64,000 bases of DNA from positions 3,251,235-3,315,234 of the forward strand of contig NZ_CP031012.1 in assembly GCF_009497775.1 (NCBI RefSeq), in the 5' to 3' direction. The notes beneath the pieces are model-generated. The model was given only the letters and a program-made list of their open reading frames with translations, was not told the origin of the DNA and ran no database searches. Shown in pieces: positions 48,580-57,572 of this stretch (its first letter is position 1; each line of letters opens with the position of its first letter). Both the position numbers and the translations under genes were made by a program. The DNA is from Alcaligenes faecalis (GTDB lineage Bacteria > Pseudomonadota > Gammaproteobacteria > Burkholderiales > Burkholderiaceae_B).

Positions 48580-48603
48580 GGTATTTTTGCGAGTAAATCG
48601 GCC

Positions 48604-48977
48604 AAGACCTAGGGATATACCCTTGAACACTTTAAACATAAAACACAGCAAGCCACGCAGAAAGCCGTTAAAGCAAGGAGATGAAGAAGAAATGAGCAGA
48701 AAAAGTAGATAGCCTGAGAAGAGAAGAACCGCCGATATACAGTGACTACACTTAATAAGCCCAAAGATTAAAACGCAACCACCCCGCCTGGTTCCTGCAC
48801 GCGCCGAATCATGGATTTCATAAACTGCTCCATCATATCCGGCAAGCCGCTTTTGTACTGGGGAAATCCTCTAGAAGGTTTCACCTGGAAATATCAATAC
48901 CTAAAGAACTTTGACGTTATATTCTCAATAGATAAAAAAACGGTAGCCCCCACAGCTACGATTGAGGAGACCAGATT
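48604..48977. other. Intergenic region between ABC operon and penicillin acylase gene
   Basis: No family-recognised gene is seen. A leftward short frame (48768-48884, GTG start, 38 codons) encodes SGLPDMMEQFMKSMIRRVQE, which looks like an amphipathic helix, but it lacks a convincing ribosome-binding site and I do not recognise it. The right end carries a strong ribosome-binding sequence for the acylase gene (GAGGAGA at 48964-48970). Confidence 0.35.
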
Positions 48978-51410
48978 TTGACTTTCCCCCGTCGCTTCCC
49001 ATCCCGACTGACCCTTGGCGTGCTGACCACCAGCGTCTTGCTGGCCGCCTGTGCCAGCGCCCCTGTAAGTGAGCGCAGCGTCACCATCAAGCGTGACAGC
49101 TATGGCACGCCGCATATCTATGCCGACAGCACCTATGGCCTGTTCTATGGCTACGCCTATGCCGTGGCGACGGACCGTCTGTACCAGATGGAAATTGCCA
49201 AGCGCTCTGGCTGGGGAACGGTAGCCGAAGTTCTGGGAGCGGATTTCCTGGAACTGGATAAAGTCACCCACAACAATATCGACCCGGACTCCATCCGCAA
49301 GCAATTGGCCGCCCTGTCCAAAGAAGACCGCGCCATGTTTGAGGGCTATGCCGCTGGCTTTACCCAGCGTGTACGCGAGGTGAAAGCCCAGCGCGATACC
49401 CTGATGCCCAAGGAGTTTCTGGACAAAGGCTTCGAGCCATCTGAATGGCAGCCCGAAGACATTGCCATGGTCTGGGTGGGCCTGATTCTGAACCGCTTCT
49501 TTGCCGGTACGGCGGAAGTGGCCAACCTGAATCTGCTGGAAACCCTGAAGGCCGACCAGGGCGCGGAGCGTGGCGAACAGCTCTACAAGCAATTGCGCTG
49601 GCTGAACGACCCCACTGCCCCAACCATCATTCCGCAACCAAAAGCCAAGACCGCGCTAGCCGATTTGCCTACGCATTTGCAGGCCCTGTCCTCGCAAGCG
49701 GCGCAGGACTATCTGCACAAGCAAGCCGTAGCCCTGGGCCCTACCGTGGCCGCCGGCACACCTACGGCCAGCAATGCCTGGTTGCTGGGCCCCGAAAAGA
49801 CAAGTCACGGCCATGCCGTGCTGTACAACGGCCCGCAACAAGGCTGGTACACCCCGTCCATTACCTATAGCGTCGGCCTGCACGGTGCAGGCTATGACCT
49901 GACCGGCAGCACCGCCGTGGCCCTGCCCGCCATTCTGTTCGGCACCAATGGCCAGATTGCCTGGGGTTCCACAGTGGGTTCGCTGGACACCAACGACGTC
50001 TACCAATTGCGCTTGAAAGACGGTGATCCGCACAGCTACTGGTACAACAATGCCTGGCGTCCCATGGAGCACAAGCAGGTACGCATCAAAGTACGTGGCC
50101 AGGACGATGTGATGCTGGACGTCTACCGCGCGGCTCAAGGCTATGTCAGCAGCTGGGACAAGAAGAACAACACCGCCTACGCCAACCGCCGTACCTGGGA
50201 AGGCCGGGAAATTGAAACCCTGCTGGGCTGGGCACATGCGGCCAAGGCCAAGAACTGGGATCAATTCATGGCCCAGGCAGCTCGTGTCAGCGCCTCCATT
50301 ACCTGGTTCTATGCCGATACCAAAAACAATATCGGTGCCGCTGCCTTGGGCCTCTTGCCCCAGCGTCCGGCCAATCAGGCCATCCAGTTCCCGGCAGCGG
50401 GCGACGGCAGCATGGAATGGCAAGGCTTCCTGAGCTTCGAGCACAACCCGAAAGTGCTGAACCCGCAGCAAGGCTATATCGCCAGCTGGAACAACAAGGC
50501 TTATGGCGCCTTGCTGGCTGACAACTCCAACTTCTCCTATGTGGACCGCGTGCAGGAACTGCTAGCACCGCTGCAAGCCAAGCAACGCCTGAGCGATGCA
50601 GAAATCTGGGGTATTGATTCCCTGGGCGCACGCTCTGACCTGAATGCGCGCTACTTCGCCCCCATCATCCAGGAAGCAGCCAAGCTGCCACGTGCCAGTG
50701 CCCTGGCCCGTCAGGCTGCCGAGCAATTGAAAGGCTGGGACTACAAGCTGCAGGTAGCCAGCAATGGCAAGCAATATGAAGGCAGTGCTCCAGCCGTGAT
50801 GCAGGCCTGGATGCAAGCCGCAGTGCCGGTATTCTTGAAAGGTCGTTTGCCGGATAGCGTCTACAACACCTACACGCAAAGCCTGTACCCGGCCATGAAT
50901 GATCCACGCAGCGCTCAGCCAGCCGCAGCAGCCAAGCTGATCTGGAACGCCATCCAGGGCCCGAATGCCGGTGTGCCACAAACGATTGATTTCCTGCAAG
51001 GTCGCCCGGCCCAGGAACTGGTGCTGGACGCGCTGGAACAAGCAGCCGCCTCCTTGCAAAAGTCACAGGGCGCACAAGCTCAGCAATGGCGTGCTCCTTC
51101 TGTTTCCATGCTGTTTGCGGCGCGCAATGCGATTGGAGTGCCATGGTCTGACCCTGCACATGAACGCCGCATCATGCCTTATCTGAACACCGGCAGCGCC
51201 CGCTTCCAGTACGTGCTGGACCCCGCTGGCGTGCGCATGTGTTCGGTTATGGCTCCGGGACAAAGTGGCTTCATCAATCCCAAAGGCGAAGCCGACACGC
51301 ATCACTCGGATCAGCTGGAGATGTTTGCCGCCTTCAAGTGCAAGAACGATGCCATCAGCGCTCAGGACATAGACAAGGCCAGCCAGGAAAGCCAAACCCT
51401 GCGCTACTAA
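48978..51410 (+). CDS. Penicillin-acylase-family Ntn hydrolase, predicted lipoprotein
   Basis: This 810-residue precursor of the penicillin acylase family hydrolyses amide bonds such as those of beta-lactam side chains or acyl-homoserine lactones. The alpha part begins SVTIKRDSYGTPHIYADSTYGLFYGYAYAV. Autocleavage is expected before Ser265 in ASNAWLLGPEKT, the N-terminal nucleophile of the beta chain. GLHGAGYDLTGSTAVALPAILFG is the conserved beta region. The leader ends in a lipobox (LLAAC at about 21-25), so it is probably lipid-anchored, unlike the soluble periplasmic A. faecalis penicillin G acylase. The start is a TTG with GAGGAGA eight bases upstream. The true substrate is unknown. Confidence 0.92.
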   Translation: MTFPRRFPSRLTLGVLTTSVLLAACASAPVSERSVTIKRDSYGTPHIYADSTYGLFYGYAYAVATDRLYQMEIAKRSGWGTVAEVLGADFLELDKVTHNNIDPDSIRKQLAALSKEDRAMFEGYAAGFTQRVREVKAQRDTLMPKEFLDKGFEPSEWQPEDIAMVWVGLILNRFFAGTAEVANLNLLETLKADQGAERGEQLYKQLRWLNDPTAPTIIPQPKAKTALADLPTHLQALSSQAAQDYLHKQAVALGPTVAAGTPTASNAWLLGPEKTSHGHAVLYNGPQQGWYTPSITYSVGLHGAGYDLTGSTAVALPAILFGTNGQIAWGSTVGSLDTNDVYQLRLKDGDPHSYWYNNAWRPMEHKQVRIKVRGQDDVMLDVYRAAQGYVSSWDKKNNTAYANRRTWEGREIETLLGWAHAAKAKNWDQFMAQAARVSASITWFYADTKNNIGAAALGLLPQRPANQAIQFPAAGDGSMEWQGFLSFEHNPKVLNPQQGYIASWNNKAYGALLADNSNFSYVDRVQELLAPLQAKQRLSDAEIWGIDSLGARSDLNARYFAPIIQEAAKLPRASALARQAAEQLKGWDYKLQVASNGKQYEGSAPAVMQAWMQAAVPVFLKGRLPDSVYNTYTQSLYPAMNDPRSAQPAAAAKLIWNAIQGPNAGVPQTIDFLQGRPAQELVLDALEQAAASLQKSQGAQAQQWRAPSVSMLFAARNAIGVPWSDPAHERRIMPYLNTGSARFQYVLDPAGVRMCSVMAPGQSGFINPKGEADTHHSDQLEMFAAFKCKNDAISAQDIDKASQESQTLRY

Positions 51411-51422
51411 GTCGTAGATAGA

Positions 51423-51465
51423 AAACGGGGCCTGGAGCATTTGCTGCTCCAGGCCCCGTTTCTTT
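51423..51465. terminator. Terminator between acylase and GGDEF genes
   Basis: A 17-bp perfect stem (AAACGGGGCCTGGAGCA and its complement at 51445-51461) with a five-base loop lies 12 bp after the acylase stop and is flanked by A and T runs. It serves both convergent genes. Confidence 0.95.
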
Positions 51466-51483
51466 GTGCATCGCCCAACGGGC

Positions 51484-52596
51484 TTAGTCCTTCGCCACCA
51501 CCTGATTGCGACCCGCACGCTTGGCTTGATACAAGCGCTGGTCAGCCTGCATCAGCACGTCCTCAATCACCTGACCGGGCTGGCACACCGCCAAACCCAT
51601 ACTGGCCGTAATCTGGAAGGACTCGCGGTCGTGGTTATAAAAGGTTTGTGCCTGCACCTGGCGCAAGAGCAAATCGGCAAAGCTCAAAGCCTGCGCATCA
51701 CTACGGCCCGCCAGAATCAGCACAAACTCCTCGCCACCATAACGGGCCGCCAGATCATCCGGCCCCAGATGTGCCTTGAACAAAGAGGCGGTACGCGTCA
51801 GCACGTCGTCCCCCACCGAGTGGCCGTGGGTATCGTTGATCTGCTTGAAATGATCCAGATCCACCATCAGCACATGCAGCTTTTCATGTACCGGCCCCTG
51901 CCCCAGTTGACGGCTGACCGCGCCCCGGTTCAGCAAGCCCGTCAAGGTATCGTGCGTGGCTTGCCGATATAAACGCAGCAAAAGCCCCAGGTGAAAATAA
52001 TTGGCTGTTAAAGCGACCACCAGCAAGGCTGTCAAAAGCCAAAGATCCTGCAAGCCTTTCATGCTTAGCCAGGTTCCCGAACTGACGCTGGCCAAAACCT
52101 GCAAAGCAATTAAGGCCCCTCCAACCAAGGCAGATTCCAGCAAGGTAAAGGGGAAAATGCTTAAGGTTGCCACCAGCAAGAAGGGAATAAAGCCATACCC
52201 CAGCACCACGTACTGGCCCGCCCCCGAGAGCGTCAGCAGCATATAGGCGTAAAAAGAGGCCGGCAAAATAAAGACCAGGCCGCTTAAAACATAAATGCGG
52301 GTAATGCGCTGGTGGCCGTTAAAAGCCAGCCACACACACAAGATCAATCCCCCCAGGCTCAACACACGCACTGCCATCAAATGCGCGGGCCAGCTGGGCA
52401 AAACCAGCCAGTCCATCAAAGTCCAAAGGGGCGTCAACAAAGCAAATAACAAGCCGACCAAGATGACACGGCTGCGCAAATACTCCATTCGGGCATGAAT
52501 GAAGTCACGAGAATGATATTTCCCGCTCAGTGTGTCGCGCACCGAGCTAATACTGATCGCTTGCAAGTTTTTCCAGCCTTCCAGAATTGTTCCCAT
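51484..52596 (-). CDS. Membrane-bound GGDEF diguanylate cyclase
   Basis: This 370-residue enzyme makes cyclic di-GMP from two GTP. About 200 N-terminal residues hold six hydrophobic helices (VILVGLLFALLTPLWTLMDWLVL onward). The C-terminal GGDEF domain has DTLTGLLNRGAV, DLDHFKQINDTHGHSVGDDVL and the active-site RYGGEEF, so it is probably catalytic. No clear RxxD inhibitory site is evident before the active site. The ATG at 52596 is preferred to a TTG one codon upstream. YcgR at 27627 is a possible downstream c-di-GMP reader in the same genome. Confidence 0.95.
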   Translation of the reverse strand: MGTILEGWKNLQAISISSVRDTLSGKYHSRDFIHARMEYLRSRVILVGLLFALLTPLWTLMDWLVLPSWPAHLMAVRVLSLGGLILCVWLAFNGHQRITRIYVLSGLVFILPASFYAYMLLTLSGAGQYVVLGYGFIPFLLVATLSIFPFTLLESALVGGALIALQVLASVSSGTWLSMKGLQDLWLLTALLVVALTANYFHLGLLLRLYRQATHDTLTGLLNRGAVSRQLGQGPVHEKLHVLMVDLDHFKQINDTHGHSVGDDVLTRTASLFKAHLGPDDLAARYGGEEFVLILAGRSDAQALSFADLLLRQVQAQTFYNHDRESFQITASMGLAVCQPGQVIEDVLMQADQRLYQAKRAGRNQVVAKD

Positions 52597-52711
52597 CAAT
52601 CAATTCGCTAAGAAGAAACAAAGTAACATAACGGCAATTTTTAGTTACATGAGTTTGAAAAACAAGCTGTCAGTTCTTTCAGGGTCAGCCCGTGCTGACC
52701 CCGACTTACAA

Positions 52712-53626
52712 TCACACCACTTGAGGTTGCTTACTCATCCAGCTAATTACCTCTTCCAACATCGGTTCGCCCGAATCCTGCGGGCGCCACAACAGACCGA
52801 GCTGACCATGCAAACGCGGGTCACTCCAGTCCAGCTCCAAAATACACAGCTCCGGGTAGACCGGCACCATGCTGCGTGTCATGGGTACTAAAAAATCGCT
52901 ATTGACCGCCACACGGGCATTGGTATGCGCGTAGGCGGACTCGATCGCACAGGTGGGATACGGCAGGCCCTTGGCATCCAGGCTCAACTCGAAACTGCGC
53001 CGCATGGGGCTGTTACGCGGTGGCAGGATCCAGGGATATTCCAGCGTCTGCTCCCAGGTCACCTCATCTTGCTGCGCCAAAGGGTGCTTGCGGCAAGCGG
53101 CCACACCCAAAGGCACCATGCCCAGTGGCAAATACGCCATCGCCGGATTACGGCCTGCTTCATCCACACGACCAATAACCAGATCCAGCTCACCCTGTTC
53201 CAGATTGCGGCTCAAAATATCCAGCGTGCCTTCCTGAATACGGATATGGCATTGCGGATCGCGCTCGTGCAAATACACCAGCAGCTGCGGCAAATAAACC
53301 GCGGCCACCATAGGCGAAATACCCAAGGTAAATTGCTGGCGAAAGCCCTGCCTGTATTGCTCCAGAGTCGCATTCATGCGGTCAAGGCGATTCAACACCC
53401 CCTGGGCCTGAGAAACCAGCGCCAGGGCGGCTGGCAAAGGCTCAATCCCGCGAGCATGGCGCTCGAACAAGGGCATGCCTATATTGTCTTCAAAATCCTT
53501 GAGCCATTTTGACAAGGCAGGCTGAGTCATATTGGACTGCCGGGCCACATCGCTCATGCTTTTCTGTTCGCACAAACGAATTAAAACCTGCAGATGCTTT
53601 AAGCGAATGCGTTCACTCCAGCTCAT
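52712..53626 (-). CDS. LysR-family transcriptional regulator
   Basis: This 304-residue regulator has an N-terminal helix-turn-helix (RLKHLQVLIRLCEQKSMSDVARQSNMTQPALSKWLKDFEDNIGMPLFERHARG) and a two-lobed effector domain (DLVIGRVDEAGRNPAM; VAVNSDFLVPMTRSM). The sequence type resembles the CbbR/GbpR group with PALSKWLK. It is divergent from a sulfatase/Bug operon, and two palindromes lie between, so it probably activates that operon. A GGGTCAGC/GCTGACCC hairpin at 52682-52701 lies downstream of its stop without a T run. Confidence 0.94.
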   Translation of the reverse strand: MSWSERIRLKHLQVLIRLCEQKSMSDVARQSNMTQPALSKWLKDFEDNIGMPLFERHARGIEPLPAALALVSQAQGVLNRLDRMNATLEQYRQGFRQQFTLGISPMVAAVYLPQLLVYLHERDPQCHIRIQEGTLDILSRNLEQGELDLVIGRVDEAGRNPAMAYLPLGMVPLGVAACRKHPLAQQDEVTWEQTLEYPWILPPRNSPMRRSFELSLDAKGLPYPTCAIESAYAHTNARVAVNSDFLVPMTRSMVPVYPELCILELDWSDPRLHGQLGLLWRPQDSGEPMLEEVISWMSKQPQVV

Positions 53627-53644
53627 GACTTACCTATATGAAAG

Positions 53645-53701
53645 AGGTATATATACCTGCAAGTTATTCAATTTAACATTATGGCTACTGCTTCCATAAT
53701 G
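53645..53701. promoter_or_regulatory. LysR operator region of the sulfatase operon
   Basis: Two inverted repeats occur in the gap. AGGTATATATACCT (53645-53658) is a perfect palindrome near the lysR start. CATTATGG-N9-CCATAATG (53678-53701) lies near the sulfatase gene. The second has the spacing expected of a LysR recognition site. Confidence 0.75.
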
Positions 53702-53732
53702 GGGATACCCAAAGCTACAAAATAGGCACTTC

Positions 53733-55322
53733 ATGTCTCAGTCAGTACCCAATTTTTTATTGATTATTGCGGATCAACTCCGCGCGGACCATTTGGCTTG
53801 TTACGGCAATAAAGAAGTAAAAACGCCCAATCTGGATGCTTTAGCCGCTCGTGGTTGGAGTGCTGACCGATTTTACGTCGCCACCCCCATCTGTATGCCC
53901 AACCGTGCTTCCCTGATGACGGGTCGCATGCCTTCGCTGCACGGCGCCCGCCACAACGGCGTTCCCCTGCCCCTGGACTCCAGCACCTTTGTCGATGTAC
54001 TGCGAGAAGCAGGCTGGAGCACGGCTTTGGTCGGCAAGGCGCACCTGCAAAATATAACGGATACCCCCCCGCTCTACCCACGCCCGGATGATCCTCCGAC
54101 CAGGGGTGAAGCACGTCCTCCTTTGCCTACCAACGATTACGGCCAGGAATGTGGCCAATGGTGGCGCGATCGCGCCGATCACGGTGTTCAACTGCCTTTT
54201 TACGGCTACGAGCACGTGGACTTGGCCATTGATCACGGCGATCAGGTCTGGGGCGACTATGGTCGCTGGCTGCAGGATGAACACCCAGAGATCGCCGCCC
54301 TGTCCGGCCCGGAAAACGCTATCCCGACTCCGGACTACGAGTTAAGCCGCATTGGCCAAGCCTGGCGTACCCGTGTGCCAGAAGAGTACAGCACCACGGC
54401 CTGGATTGGTGAACGGACCCGCGCTGTGCTGGACAAATATGCCCAGGAACAACAGCCTTTCTTTATCCAGTGTTCCTTCCCGGACCCGCATCACCCCTTT
54501 ACCCCGCACGGTCAGTACTGGGATATGTACAAGCCTGAAGAAGTCAGCCTGCCCGACTCCTTCCATCTGGGCCCGCATCCCCTGCCCGCGCATCTGCAAT
54601 TGCTGCATCAGCTGCGTGATGAAGGCAAGGCTATCAAGCACACTCCCACGCTGTTTGCCTGCTCCGAGCGCGAGGCCCGCGAGGCGATTGCGCTGAACTA
54701 CGGTTCCATCACGCATATTGATGCCGAGATCGGACGCATTCTGGATCATCTGGAGCGCACTGGTCAGGCGGAAAACACCATCGTCATGTTCATGAGTGAT
54801 CATGGCGACTTCATGGGCGACCATCAATTGATGCTGAAGGGCCCTGTGCATTACCAGAGCATTATTCGCAGCCCCTTTATCTGGTTTGACCCCAAGGATG
54901 CGAAAACTCAAGGCACAAGCGGGGAAGTCTGCTCTACCATTGACGTCGCGCCTACGGTGCTGGAACGTGCGGGCCAGTTGCCTTACAACGGCATTCAGGG
55001 TCGCTCCTTGCTGAAAGTGATGCACAAGGAGCCTGTGGAGTGGCGCAAGGGTGTACTGATCGAGGAAGAAAACCAGCGCAAGCTGTTCAATACGCCTATT
55101 CGCACCAAGCTGCGCTCGCTGGTCACAAAGCAGCATCGTCTGAGCCTGTATGAAGGCGGTCAAATTGGAGAGCTGTACGATCTGCAAGCCGATCCGCTGG
55201 AACAGCATAATTTGTGGAATGAACCTGATGCACAAGCGTTAAAAACAACGCTTTTGTGTCAATTGATCGATACCATGATGGCTCACAGCGAAACCAGTCC
55301 TCTGCCTTTGGCGATTGCGTGA
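53733..55322 (+). CDS. Type I sulfatase
   Basis: This 529-residue enzyme of the alkaline-phosphatase superfamily hydrolyses a sulfate (or related) ester. NFLLIIADQLRADHL gives the first metal ligands. The formylglycine motif C-x-P-x-R is intact in PICMPNRASLMTGRMPS, so the Cys can be converted by an anaerobic or aerobic maturase encoded elsewhere. MSDHGDFMGDH supplies further metal ligands. There is no signal peptide, so it acts in the cytoplasm. It is followed by a Bug binding protein in an operon facing a LysR regulator, implying uptake and desulfation of one organosulfur compound. The substrate is not evident. Confidence 0.93.
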   Translation: MSQSVPNFLLIIADQLRADHLACYGNKEVKTPNLDALAARGWSADRFYVATPICMPNRASLMTGRMPSLHGARHNGVPLPLDSSTFVDVLREAGWSTALVGKAHLQNITDTPPLYPRPDDPPTRGEARPPLPTNDYGQECGQWWRDRADHGVQLPFYGYEHVDLAIDHGDQVWGDYGRWLQDEHPEIAALSGPENAIPTPDYELSRIGQAWRTRVPEEYSTTAWIGERTRAVLDKYAQEQQPFFIQCSFPDPHHPFTPHGQYWDMYKPEEVSLPDSFHLGPHPLPAHLQLLHQLRDEGKAIKHTPTLFACSEREAREAIALNYGSITHIDAEIGRILDHLERTGQAENTIVMFMSDHGDFMGDHQLMLKGPVHYQSIIRSPFIWFDPKDAKTQGTSGEVCSTIDVAPTVLERAGQLPYNGIQGRSLLKVMHKEPVEWRKGVLIEEENQRKLFNTPIRTKLRSLVTKQHRLSLYEGGQIGELYDLQADPLEQHNLWNEPDAQALKTTLLCQLIDTMMAHSETSPLPLAIA

Positions 55323-55359
55323 GCTGAATACTGTTAATTACCCCTATCTGGAGACATCT

Positions 55360-56331
55360 ATGCCCACCCTTTCCTTGCTGCGCAAAGTAAGCATTTGTGC
55401 GCTGATCCTACCTTTGGCTACGCCAGTCCAGAGTGCCGAGGTGGCCACTATTGTGGTCAGCTCCGTGGCAGGTGGCCCGCTGGATGTCCTGGGTCGCATG
55501 TTGGCCCGCGAAGCCACTGAAACCACGGGTCAGACGATTGTGGTGGAGAACCGGGCGGGTGCAGCCGGTACGATTGCTGCTGAAGCGGTGGGCCGGGCCA
55601 AGCCGGATGGCAATACCTTGCTGCTGACACTGGATACGGTTGCCACGGCCAATCCGCATATTTACGTCAACAGCAAGTTCAAGATCGGGGAGTCCCTGGA
55701 GCTGGTGTCTTTGCTGGGTACTTTTGACCAGGTTCTGGTGGTTCCCAGCAAGACCGGCATCACCACACCTGCCGAGTTTCTGGACCGTGCGCGTGCCAAG
55801 CCCATGAATTACGGTTCGGCTGGTATGGGTTCGCCTGGGCATTTGATGATGTCGGCCTTGACGCAAGATAGTGGTATCAAGCTGGATCACATTCCGTATC
55901 GCAGCAATAGCGCTGTGGTCAATGATATGTATGGCGAGCGTCTGGACAGCGGCTTTCTGACGATTGCCGGTGTTTTGGGTCCGATCAAGGAAGGCTTGCT
56001 GACGCCTTTGGCAACTTCCGGCGGCAAGCGCAATCCTTTACTGCCTGAGGTCCCTACGTTGGCCGAAGCGAAATTGCCCGGTCTGGAGAACTTTGACGAG
56101 AGCTTCTCGTACCTGGTTTTCACTACCAAGGGTTCGCCTCCAGAGAAGATCAAGGCTTGGAACGAATTGCTCAGCGATATCGTGAAACGTCCTTCTACCG
56201 CCGAGACTTTGCGGATGCTGGATATTCAAGCCTACGATTCGTCCAAGGTTTCGCCAGCACAATGGGTACAGCAGCGTAGTGCGCGCTGGGAGCAGATTGT
56301 GCGGGACAACAATATTCGCTCTGATCAGTAA
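55360..56331 (+). CDS. Bug/TctC-family periplasmic solute-binding protein
   Basis: This 323-residue secreted receptor has a signal peptide (SLLRKVSICALILPLATPVQ, then SA-EVATIVVSSVAGGPLDVLGR). The Bug motifs ENRAGAAGTIAAEAVGRAKPDG and YGSAGMGSPGHLMMSAL are clear. The first loop (SSVAGGPLDVLGR) differs from the common PxxPGGxxD form. It starts 37 bp after the sulfatase stop with GGAGA upstream, so the two genes form one operon. It probably binds the sulfated substrate or its precursor. No TctAB genes are near. Confidence 0.94.
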   Translation: MPTLSLLRKVSICALILPLATPVQSAEVATIVVSSVAGGPLDVLGRMLAREATETTGQTIVVENRAGAAGTIAAEAVGRAKPDGNTLLLTLDTVATANPHIYVNSKFKIGESLELVSLLGTFDQVLVVPSKTGITTPAEFLDRARAKPMNYGSAGMGSPGHLMMSALTQDSGIKLDHIPYRSNSAVVNDMYGERLDSGFLTIAGVLGPIKEGLLTPLATSGGKRNPLLPEVPTLAEAKLPGLENFDESFSYLVFTTKGSPPEKIKAWNELLSDIVKRPSTAETLRMLDIQAYDSSKVSPAQWVQQRSARWEQIVRDNNIRSDQ

Positions 56332-56342
56332 TTGTTGGAATT

Positions 56343-56373
56343 ACGGCCCCTGGTTTCAGGGGCCGTTTTTTTT
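56343..56373 (+). terminator. Terminator of the sulfatase/Bug operon
   Basis: ACGGCCCCTG and CAGGGGCCGT form a 10-bp stem with a GTTT loop, followed by a T run. Confidence 0.94.
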
Positions 56374-56460
56374 GGGGCTGCGTAGGTATTGCTGAGGGCA
56401 GGCTTTCTTCGTGGAGTTGATTTGGGGGGGGGCTTAATGCTTGATGGCGAAGCAAGCTCG

Positions 56461-56750
56461 TAAAAAGAAGGGAGCAGGAGCAGGGAGCCGGTTAGTGCCG
56501 GTGTAGCCGTGGTCGGGCTGAGCACTTGCCGGTGCTGCGCACCGGTCCCCTTGTCAGGAGATAGCTACGGGCGCACCCTGAACTCCCGGGGTGGTTCGTC
56601 CCCCGGACGAACCACAAGCGCCCCGGTCAAACAACAGGGCGCTTGCACCCCTACGCTATCTCCTGACCGCGGCAAGTACTCTGATCCGCCCAACCACGGC
56701 TACACCGGCACCAACCGGCAGACTCACACTACTCTGCTACCTTCTTTTTA
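56461..56750. repeat. Large nested palindromic element, copy C (diverged, inverted orientation)
   Basis: The outermost arms TAAAAAGAAGG / CCTTCTTTTTA lie at 56461-56471 and 56740-56750. The next arms are 56487-56518 and 56688-56719 (32 bp, two mismatches). Inner arms GTCAGGAGATAGC / GCTATCTCCTGAC lie at 56553-56565 and 56655-56667. The central hairpin is GTGGTTCGTCC-CCC-GGACGAACCAC (56591-56615). A side hairpin CCGGTGC-TGC-GCACCGG is at 56529-56545. Read on the minus strand, the centre is GGTTCGTCC-GGG-GGACGAACC, matching copies A and B except for one paired change, and the side hairpin falls on the same side. It is therefore the same kind of element in reverse orientation. Confidence 0.93.
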
Positions 56751-56851
56751 AGATGGAACTGAATGGCGCAATACGACGCGAGGTTTACTATTTTTATGCG
56801 CTGTTTATAGTGCGAAAGCTGTGGTGTGGTGTGGTGCCAGAAGTGGCCACG

Positions 56852-56986
<135 letters not shown>

Positions 56987-57177
56987 AGAGTAGCGCCCAA
57001 AAACCTTAAAGCCTCCTCCAGCATCATAAAAACGCTACTTAATCCCTACCCACTTTTTCTTCAGCTCCGGTCACCTCGCCTATCACCCACGTACTCAACC
57101 CAAGCTCAAAACCTGTCTGAAGCGTCCAAGAAAAACGAAGCCACCGTTCAACAAGTCCAAACCTTTTTTATTCTCCA

Positions 57178-57482
57178 GTGCTGTTTGGGCTATGCACACG
57201 ATGTGGCTTGTTTTCTTGTGGGGCCCGGGTACGGCTTGTCGGGCGAGTCAGGGCTCTTGCCGCGGTCAGAGTGCTGGGGCGGGATGCAAGGGTCGTGCTG
57301 TTTGAGGAGCACGCTTGCGGTTTGTCCGGGGGACAAACCGCGCTCCGAGTTCACGACCCGCCCGCCCCAGCACTCTGACAAGGGTACCCACGCGCAGCGT
57401 GGGCAAGGGCCCCGCCAAGACAAGCCGTACCCGGGCCCCACAAGAAAACTATCTGCTCCCTTACGCAAAGCCCAAACAGCAC
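57178..57482. repeat. Large nested palindromic element, copy B
   Basis: Outer arms are 57178-57191 and 57469-57482. Middle arms are 57210-57238 and 57421-57449 (29 bp perfect). Inner arms are 57265-57283 and 57361-57379 (19 bp). The central hairpin CGGTTTGTCC-GGG-GGACAAACCG lies at 57318-57340. The core differs from copy A at only about four of some 245 positions and has the same orientation. In the outer arms both partners changed together (GCCGTTTGGGC in A versus GCTGTTTGGGC here, with matching complements), so pairing is kept. It ends 90 bp from the stop of a leftward Bug gene. Confidence 0.96.
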
Positions 57483-57572
57483 GTCCAGAAGGAAGCCTCT
57501 CCTGCAGCAACCTCCCCATCAGCAGCAAAGCCCTCAACTGCCCCCACAGCGAAGCAATACAGCCCGCAAAAA

